From: Candidatus Omnitrophota bacterium
GTDB lineage: Bacteria; Omnitrophota; 4484-213
Direction of reading: 5' to 3'
DNA length: 6,732 nt
Assembly: GCA_030639955.1 (NCBI GenBank)
Contig: DAOWKH010000096.1
Coordinates: 1 to 6,732 of the forward strand
The stretch's first letter is position 1, and every line of letters begins with the position of its first letter. The notes beneath the pieces are model-generated. The model worked only from the letters and a program-made list of their open reading frames with translations. It did no database searches and was not told the origin of the DNA. The translations under genes and the position numbers were made by a program. Positions 1 to 4,261 of this stretch are shown in pieces.

Positions 1-941
1 ATCCTCTCCTGGGACTCAGATAAGAGGATTTCATAAGCGGTCATCCCTTTTTCTCTCTGGGGAACTAAAGCGACATCTATCTCAATACCTGTGCTTGCTC
101 TTGTAGCTGTCTCACAACAAGAGCAGGTAAGTCCGGCGGCGCCCATATCCTGCATCCCCACAACAAGACCATTTTCTGCCAATTCTAAACACGCTTCTCT
201 TAAGCGTTTTCCAAGTTCGGGATCACCTATAGCAACAGCGCTTTTGCTGGAAGCCGATTCTTCGGTTATCTCCTTGGAAGCAAAGCTTGCTCCGCCGACA
301 CCATCTCTGCCTGTATCTCCTCCTATATAATATACCAGGTTCCCTTTTCCGTATGCACTCCCTCTGACAATATTCCCCTGCTGGACAATACCAACAACAA
401 AGGCATTAACTAAGGGATTACCTTCATAGCTTTCATCAAAATAAGTATCGCCGCCAACCGCACTGACCTCAGCCGTATTGGCATAATGGGCTAAGCCCCT
501 GATAACTTCTTTAAACAAAAATTTAACCCCTTTGTTATCTAAACTCCCGAATCTCAATGCCCCAAGGCCGGCGATAGGCCTCGCTCCGGTGGTAAATATG
601 TCTCGCAGGCAGCCACCGATGCCGGTTGCCGCGGCCTCAAAGGGTTCTACAGCTGAGGGGTGATTATGCGACTCTATCTTAAAAGCAACCCCTAAGCCGT
701 CTCCGATATCAACCACGCCGCTATTTTCTTCTCCTGCCTTAACCAATACCTGCTTGCCTTTAGTAGGAAAGAGTTTAAACAACTTGCGTGAATTTTTATA
801 ACTGCAGTGCTCCGACCACATTGCCGAAAAAACACCCAATTCGGTAAAATTTGGAACCCTGCCCAACAACTCCTTGATTTTAATAAATTCTTCTCTACTC
901 AGACCCAAATCCTCAGCTGTTTGTTCGTTAACCTCTTTCAT
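1..941 (-). CDS. purL: Phosphoribosylformylglycinamidine synthase subunit PurL, N-terminal part (3' end beyond window)
   Basis: PurL is the synthetase subunit of FGAM synthase: it uses ATP and ammonia delivered from glutamine by PurQ to convert FGAR to FGAM, the fourth step of cytoplasmic purine synthesis. The frame is open from ATG at 939-941 to the window edge, giving 313 residues of a protein that is usually about 720-760 residues in the small (PurS/PurQ-dependent) form. Visible family motifs are WSEHCSYKNSR (residues 42-52, with the conserved His45), the nucleotide/metal-binding KIESHNHPSAVEPF (88-101), ATGIGG (105-110), GARPIAGLGALRFG (119-132), YEGNPLVNA (172-180), GGDTGRDGVGGASFAS (207-222) and MQDMGAAGLT (263-272). 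The start is fixed by the family N-terminus and an excellent ribosome-binding site. The gene follows the DUF2061 gene after only 2 bases, so the two are probably cotranscribed. Oddities are Ala103 where related proteins usually have Gly, and a CSCC cluster (273-276) after the QDMGAAGLT motif. No frameshift or stop was found in the visible part. Confidence 0.97.
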   Translation of the reverse strand, partial: MKEVNEQTAEDLGLSREEFIKIKELLGRVPNFTELGVFSAMWSEHCSYKNSRKLFKLFPTKGKQVLVKAGEENSGVVDIGDGLGVAFKIESHNHPSAVEPFEAAATGIGGCLRDIFTTGARPIAGLGALRFGSLDNKGVKFLFKEVIRGLAHYANTAEVSAVGGDTYFDESYEGNPLVNAFVVGIVQQGNIVRGSAYGKGNLVYYIGGDTGRDGVGGASFASKEITEESASSKSAVAIGDPELGKRLREACLELAENGLVVGMQDMGAAGLTCSCCETATRASTGIEIDVALVPQREKGMTAYEILLSESQER

Positions 942-943
942 TT

Positions 944-1171
944 TTATCTCCTCCCCCATTGAATCTTGTTCCACACCCTTTCATAAGAATAATAAAGAAT
1001 TATCAGAAAGGTTTGCAGGATAATAGTAATCGAAATTGTCTTTTTAGCATCTTTGGTGATAAACCATGTTAAAACACCAATGATTGCTATTGACAAAATT
1101 CGGTAAATCAGAGCTTTCACAAATGACCTTGTCCGAGATTCCCCGAGAATCAAATTTTTAGAATTTTCCAT
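944..1171 (-). CDS. DUF2061 family small membrane protein
   Basis: This is a 75-residue protein of the DUF2061 family, whose biochemical role is not known. The N-terminus is polar, with the typical SRTRSFVKALIYR segment (residues 12-24). Two hydrophobic segments follow at about 21-39 and 46-62, separated by a short charged turn (KDAKK). The C-terminus carries the family signature YYSYERVWNKIQWGR (60-74). The length is normal for the family, so the gene looks complete. It is predicted to sit in the inner membrane with both termini on the same side. Its stop is 2 bases from the purL start, and it begins 32 bases after the permease stop. The start ATG at 1169-1171 has only a weak AAGGG-type ribosome-binding site about 12 bases upstream, so it may rely on ribosomes arriving from the permease gene. 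In some bacteria DUF2061 proteins lie near sulfate-assimilation genes, but nothing here supports that link, so its place in a nucleotide cluster is unexplained. Confidence 0.88.
   Translation of the reverse strand: MENSKNLILGESRTRSFVKALIYRILSIAIIGVLTWFITKDAKKTISITIILQTFLIILYYSYERVWNKIQWGRR
948..957 (-). promoter_or_regulatory. Shine-Dalgarno site of purL
   Basis: On the minus strand this reads GGGGGAGGAG, a near-perfect anti-16S match that ends 6 bases before the purL ATG. It lies inside the final codons (Trp-Gly-Arg-Arg) and just before the TAA of the upstream DUF2061 gene. This supports the ATG at 941 as the purL start and suggests translational coupling of the two genes. Confidence 0.85.
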
Positions 1172-1203
1172 AATGGGAATTTACCCTTTTAACCCTCACC
1201 CAC

Positions 1204-3048
1204 CTACGAGGTGGAAGTGGGTCGCTTTCGTTTTCCCAACAGGACAATGTCGCGCAAACCCTCTTCGCTCTTGGCGCCCAGCCACTTCTTTTCAAAATGG
1301 GGGTCTTGGACAATTTGGGCAATCGCCGAGAGGGCGCGCAGATGAAAGTTGCGCTCGTCCTTGCTGCCGATGAGCACAAAAACCGTATGCACCTCTGGCA
1401 CATCTTTAGAGAATACAATCCCCTTTTGACAGCGGGCGAGAAGAATATCAAAGGTCTGTTCTCCTTCAATAATTATATGCGGTATTGCCAAACCCGGGCT
1501 AATTACAGTAGAACTCTCTTTTTCTCTTTCGATAAGTTTCCCTAAAATCACCTCTGAAGAAACCTTGATTCTCTCAGACATCGCCTCAGCGGCCAACCGG
1601 AAGAATTCCTCCGACTTTATAGCCCGGTCTATATCCATAACAATACTTTCCTCGATTATTCTATCAAAGCGGTCTTTAATAATATCATCGCGTTCTCGGA
1701 TAATCTCCTTTAATTCTGTCTCCAATGAGCGAGTCGTAAGCTCTTTTGCCGTAATTCGTTCAATAAGATGGAGCAGGGCATACTCCCTGTTCATTCTGAT
1801 TCGTCCATAGAACCAGTAGACAGAAAGTGCCCCGACAATGAGAAAACCGGCTATAAGCAGGGCTTCTCTACCCATTTGAAAGAGCAAAAAAAGGAAACCG
1901 ATAATTCCGATAATTTGTGGCCAGGGATAGAAAGGGGCATGGAAACAGGGTTGGTAATTCTGCAGGCGGCTTTCTCTGAGGACAATAACCGATAGGCAGG
2001 AAAATATATAAGTGAGGATAAGAACCGTAGAAGCGGCTCTTATCAGAACATTCAATTTCAAGAACAGAGCAAGAATCATAAATGCGCCGGTAAATAAAAT
2101 AGCAATATGCGGGGTTTTGAATCTCCTGCTAATTCTGCTCAAAAACTCGGGTAGCAGACCGTCTCTGCTCAAGGCAAAAGGGTATCTGGAGGCAGACATA
2201 ATCCCGGCGTTGGCAGTGGAAACAAATGCCAGAATAGCGGCAATACTCAGGGCAATTCTGCCCCCTCCGCCCATAAATACAGCTGCGCCATCAGAAATGG
2301 GAGTAAGAGAATTGTCAAGCTGAGCAGAGCCAAGCACACCGGTGGTTACAAAGACAATCAGGATATAAAAAATACTTACTATTAGAAGCGAGAGAATCAT
2401 CGCTAATGGTATGGTTCGGCCGGGATTCTTTACTTCTTCGGCAATGCTGGCAATCTTTAGCAGACCTCCATAGGAAATAAAGACAAAACCGGCAGTGGAG
2501 AAAATTGCGGCTAAACCCTTGGGAGCAAAGGGTTCAAAGTGGTGGACATTAACTGTCGGCAGACCACGAACCAGATAAACAAGCAAAATAGTTAGTAAGC
2601 CAAACACCAGGATGACCTGCATCCTACCCGCTCCTTTTATTCCCCTGATATTAATAAGAACAAAAACAAGACATAAACATAGGGCAATTATGCGGATGTC
2701 AATGTTGACAATAAGGGCTGTAAAAGCGGCCATTCCGACTAAGGCAAAGGCACTCTTTAAAGACAGAGAGAACCAGGTGAGCAGTCCATCAACCGCACCG
2801 ACAGCCGGGCCCATACTACGGGTGACATAGAAGTAGGTTCCTCCGGCCTTAGGCATTGCCGATACGAGTTCGGCTTGGCTCAACATTCCGGTCATTGCCA
2901 ACAGCCCGGCTAAAAAATAAGAGATAACCACAGCCGGACCAGCCTGAGCATGAGCAAGCCCGGGCAGGATAAAAAGCCCTGAACTAATCATTGCCCCCGA
3001 GGCAACACAAAAAACATTTAGCAGATTGAGTTCTTTCTTTAACTTCAT
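1204..3048 (-). CDS. APC-superfamily amino acid permease with C-terminal PTS EIIA-like (Ntr/fructose type) domain
   Basis: This is a 614-residue fusion. Residues 1 to about 418 form an amino acid/polyamine/organocation permease with about 12 hydrophobic segments. It carries the TM1 motif SGAMISSGLFILPG (17-30) and the cytoplasmic-loop motif EEVKNPGRTIP (204-214), both diagnostic of APC transporters. Residues about 420-470 form a highly charged, probably helical linker (TELKEIIRERDDIIKDRFDR, 444-463). Residues about 471-605 form an EIIA type-2 fold: VISPGLAIPH has the phosphoacceptor-type His524, and NFHLRALSAIAQIVQDPHF has the second conserved His569. Both histidines are kept, so phosphorylation or regulatory binding is possible. 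The fold suggests that uptake is controlled by phosphotransfer or nitrogen status; this is inference, and the substrate cannot be read from sequence. I recall similar APC-EIIA fusions in other bacteria, so the architecture is unusual but not unique. The ATG at 3048 is required to complete TM1. No good Shine-Dalgarno precedes it, only a repeat hairpin 7 bases upstream. Confidence 0.92.
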   Translation of the reverse strand: MKLKKELNLLNVFCVASGAMISSGLFILPGLAHAQAGPAVVISYFLAGLLAMTGMLSQAELVSAMPKAGGTYFYVTRSMGPAVGAVDGLLTWFSLSLKSAFALVGMAAFTALIVNIDIRIIALCLCLVFVLINIRGIKGAGRMQVILVFGLLTILLVYLVRGLPTVNVHHFEPFAPKGLAAIFSTAGFVFISYGGLLKIASIAEEVKNPGRTIPLAMILSLLIVSIFYILIVFVTTGVLGSAQLDNSLTPISDGAAVFMGGGGRIALSIAAILAFVSTANAGIMSASRYPFALSRDGLLPEFLSRISRRFKTPHIAILFTGAFMILALFLKLNVLIRAASTVLILTYIFSCLSVIVLRESRLQNYQPCFHAPFYPWPQIIGIIGFLFLLFQMGREALLIAGFLIVGALSVYWFYGRIRMNREYALLHLIERITAKELTTRSLETELKEIIRERDDIIKDRFDRIIEESIVMDIDRAIKSEEFFRLAAEAMSERIKVSSEVILGKLIEREKESSTVISPGLAIPHIIIEGEQTFDILLARCQKGIVFSKDVPEVHTVFVLIGSKDERNFHLRALSAIAQIVQDPHFEKKWLGAKSEEGLRDIVLLGKRKRPTSTS

Positions 3049-3055
3049 TCTTTAT

Positions 3056-3086
3056 AAGGTCGCTTAAAAAATACTTCAGCGACCTT
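3056..3086 (-). other. 9-bp perfect hairpin just upstream of the permease start
   Basis: The arms AAGGTCGCT (3056-3064) and AGCGACCTT (3078-3086) pair perfectly around a 13-base A/T-rich loop. In the minus-strand transcript the 3' arm ends 7 bases before the permease ATG, in the space where a Shine-Dalgarno would lie, and no purine-rich GGAG-type site is visible between hairpin and start. There is no U-tract after it on either strand, so it is unlikely to be an intrinsic terminator. It is the terminal hairpin of repeat copy A. Confidence 0.75.
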
Positions 3087-3193
3087 GATTACACAGATTT
3101 AAGAAAGATTACAGCGATTTTTTCAACACAAATTTAATCTCTGTAATCTGCTTTTAATCACTGTAATCAGAGATTGCTGGATTTTTCAGCAAT
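3056..3193 (+). repeat. Composite GATTACA-type palindromic repeat, copy A (between permease and guaA)
   Basis: Nearly all of the 147-base gap is one structured element. On the plus strand it contains, in order: a 9-bp hairpin (3056-3086), GATTACACAGATT (3087-3099), GATTACAGCGATT (3107-3119), a centre CAACACAAATT (3124-3134), TAATCTCTGTAATC (3135-3148), TAATCACTGTAATC (3155-3168), and a 7-bp hairpin ATTGCTG/CAGCAAT (3173-3193). The right-hand units are near inverted repeats of the left-hand ones, so the whole can fold into a long cruciform or RNA stem. It lines up with copy B at 4146-4261 in the same orientation, including the centre. It ends 3 bases from the guaA stop codon. No protein is encoded. 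The strand is nominal. Confidence 0.85.
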
Positions 3194-3195
3194 TT

Positions 3196-4131
3196 CTATA
3201 TATACTCTATCGTGCTCGGCGGTTTAGGTGTTAAATCGTAGAGAACCTTCACTACAGAAGGTATAGTTTTTGTGAGCTCTTTCTGAATTTTATTTAAAAC
3301 AGAATAAGGAATTTCGGTTGGTTTTGCCTTTAGGGCATCTTCTGATTCAACACTGCGAATAACAATAATATTTCCGAATAGACGCTTGCCTTTGGATAAA
3401 CCGGTCGCTTTATCATTCAATAAGACCGCAAACGCCTGAAATGGCTTTAATGCCTTAAGATATTTTTCTACAATCTGGGTTGCCTCTCGGACAATCTTTA
3501 CCCGCACAGGGGTAACTTCGTCGACAACCCGACAGAGCAGTCCCGGCCCGGGGAAAGGCATCCGTTTATAAATCTGGCTTGGCAAGCCCAATGCCTTAGC
3601 CGCCAGACGCACCTGCGGCTTATAGATTGTCTTTAAGGGCTCAATTATCTCCAATCCATATCTAGCGGGGTTAATTTTAATCTGGCTAAGAACATTGTGC
3701 TGGGTTTTTATTTTCTTCTTTGTCTCTAAAATGTCGGCGGCAATCGTTCCCTGAATTAGGAATCTGGCTTTGTAATCCTTAATCGCTTTACCCAAAACCT
3801 TATAAAATATATCCCGAAATGCCTTTCGTTTCTCCTCGGGGTCAGTTAATCCTTTAAGTGCACTGAAAAATTGTTTTTGTTTATTTAAAATGAGCAGATT
3901 TATTCCCTTTTTCTTGAGTAGAGCTTTGACTGATTTCCCTTCGTCCTGACGCATCAAACCATCGTCAATAAAAACAACCTTGACTTTATTTCCTAACACT
4001 TGGTGAGCAAGCATCGCACAAGCAGTTGAATCCACCCCACCGGATGTAGCCACAATCGCTTTTTCCTTTCCGACTTTTTTTCTTAATCTCTCCTTTTCCC
4101 TTTCTATAAATTTTTTTGTATTAAAAACCAT
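3196..4131 (-). CDS. guaA: GMP synthase ATP-pyrophosphatase subunit (split, archaeal-like GuaAb)
   Basis: This enzyme subunit adenylylates XMP with ATP and aminates it to GMP, using ammonia from a separate glutamine amidotransferase subunit. The protein has 311 residues, the length of the stand-alone GuaAb subunit; the roughly 190-residue amidotransferase domain of ordinary bacterial GuaA is absent. Motifs in order are the PP-loop ATSGGVDST (residues 28-36), IDDGLMR (55-61), IQGTIAADILET (126-137), TQHNV (143-147), IIEPLKTIYKPQVR (162-175), the XMP-binding RMPFPGPGL (190-198), FQAFAVLL (231-238) with KATG (241-244), IRSVESEDAL (258-267), and the C-terminal dimerisation/active-site segment VLYDLTPKPPSTIEY (296-310). 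RMPFPGPG and FQAFAVLL with KATG resemble archaeal GuaAb more than typical bacterial GuaA; that comparison is from memory. The ATG at 4129-4131 is supported by a strong ribosome-binding site. The gene is bracketed by two copies of the composite repeat and lies between carB and the permease on the same strand. No internal stop or lost motif was seen. Confidence 0.95.
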   Translation of the reverse strand: MVFNTKKFIEREKERLRKKVGKEKAIVATSGGVDSTACAMLAHQVLGNKVKVVFIDDGLMRQDEGKSVKALLKKKGINLLILNKQKQFFSALKGLTDPEEKRKAFRDIFYKVLGKAIKDYKARFLIQGTIAADILETKKKIKTQHNVLSQIKINPARYGLEIIEPLKTIYKPQVRLAAKALGLPSQIYKRMPFPGPGLLCRVVDEVTPVRVKIVREATQIVEKYLKALKPFQAFAVLLNDKATGLSKGKRLFGNIIVIRSVESEDALKAKPTEIPYSVLNKIQKELTKTIPSVVKVLYDLTPKPPSTIEYI

Positions 4132-4135
4132 ACAA

Positions 4136-4142
4136 TCCTCCT
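4136..4142 (-). promoter_or_regulatory. Shine-Dalgarno site of the guaA-type gene
   Basis: The minus strand reads AGGAGGA followed by TTGT and the ATG at 4131, a strong site at short spacing. It sits in the narrow gap between the gene and repeat copy B, whose hairpin begins at 4146. The repeat has therefore not displaced this signal, unlike the situation at the permease start. Confidence 0.85.
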
Positions 4143-4145
4143 GCT

Positions 4146-4261
4146 ATCGCTGATTACAGCGATTACCAAAAGATTACAGCGATTTTGCAACAAGAATTTA
4201 ATCTGTGTAATCGGTATTAATCTGTGTAATCAGAGGTCTCTGAAAAAGTTTCAGAGACCTC
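4146..4261 (+). repeat. Composite GATTACA-type palindromic repeat, copy B (carB 3' end / guaA leader)
   Basis: On the plus strand this contains a 7-bp hairpin ATCGCTG/CAGCGAT (4146-4163) that overlaps the first unit GATTACAGCGATTA (4152-4165). Then come GATTACAGCGATT (4172-4184), a centre CAACAAGAATT (4188-4198), two identical units TAATCTGTGTAATC (4199-4212 and 4218-4231), and a 13-bp hairpin (4233-4261). Order, spacing, orientation and centre match copy A, while the hairpin sequences differ. The element covers the whole carB-guaA gap and overlaps the last 14 sense codons and the stop codon of carB. It contains no gene of its own. The strand is nominal. Confidence 0.88.

Noticed and set aside
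91..330. Plus-strand open frame of 79 codons
   Set aside because: It lies wholly antisense to purL, which has family motifs throughout; the frame has low-complexity Ser/Pro content and no recognisable domain.
1158..1545. Overlapping open frames on both strands (minus 1158-1469, plus 1173-1373, plus 1297-1545)
   Set aside because: All overlap the EIIA-like end of the permease gene, which has conserved motifs in its own frame; the alternatives show no family similarity.
1565..2830. Several plus-strand open frames antisense to the permease
   Set aside because: These are antisense shadows of a membrane-protein gene; the translations match nothing and lack ribosome-binding sites I would trust.
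3173..3193. Rho-independent terminator after the guaA-type gene
   Set aside because: The 7-bp stem is followed by CTCTGATTACAG on the transcribed strand rather than a U-run; it is better explained as the terminal hairpin of repeat copy A.
4132..4216. Riboswitch or T-box leader for the guaA-type gene
   Set aside because: Apart from the ribosome-binding site region the whole gap is the repeat element, also found on the other side of the gene; no purine-riboswitch core was recognised.
3056..4261. CRISPR array
   Set aside because: The repeat units are inverted as well as direct, irregularly spaced by only about 5-15 bases, and there are just two composite copies; no cas gene is near.
4233..4261. 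Rho-independent terminator after carB
   Set aside because: The stem is strong but there is no T-tract on either strand, and it lies upstream of the carB stop codon.
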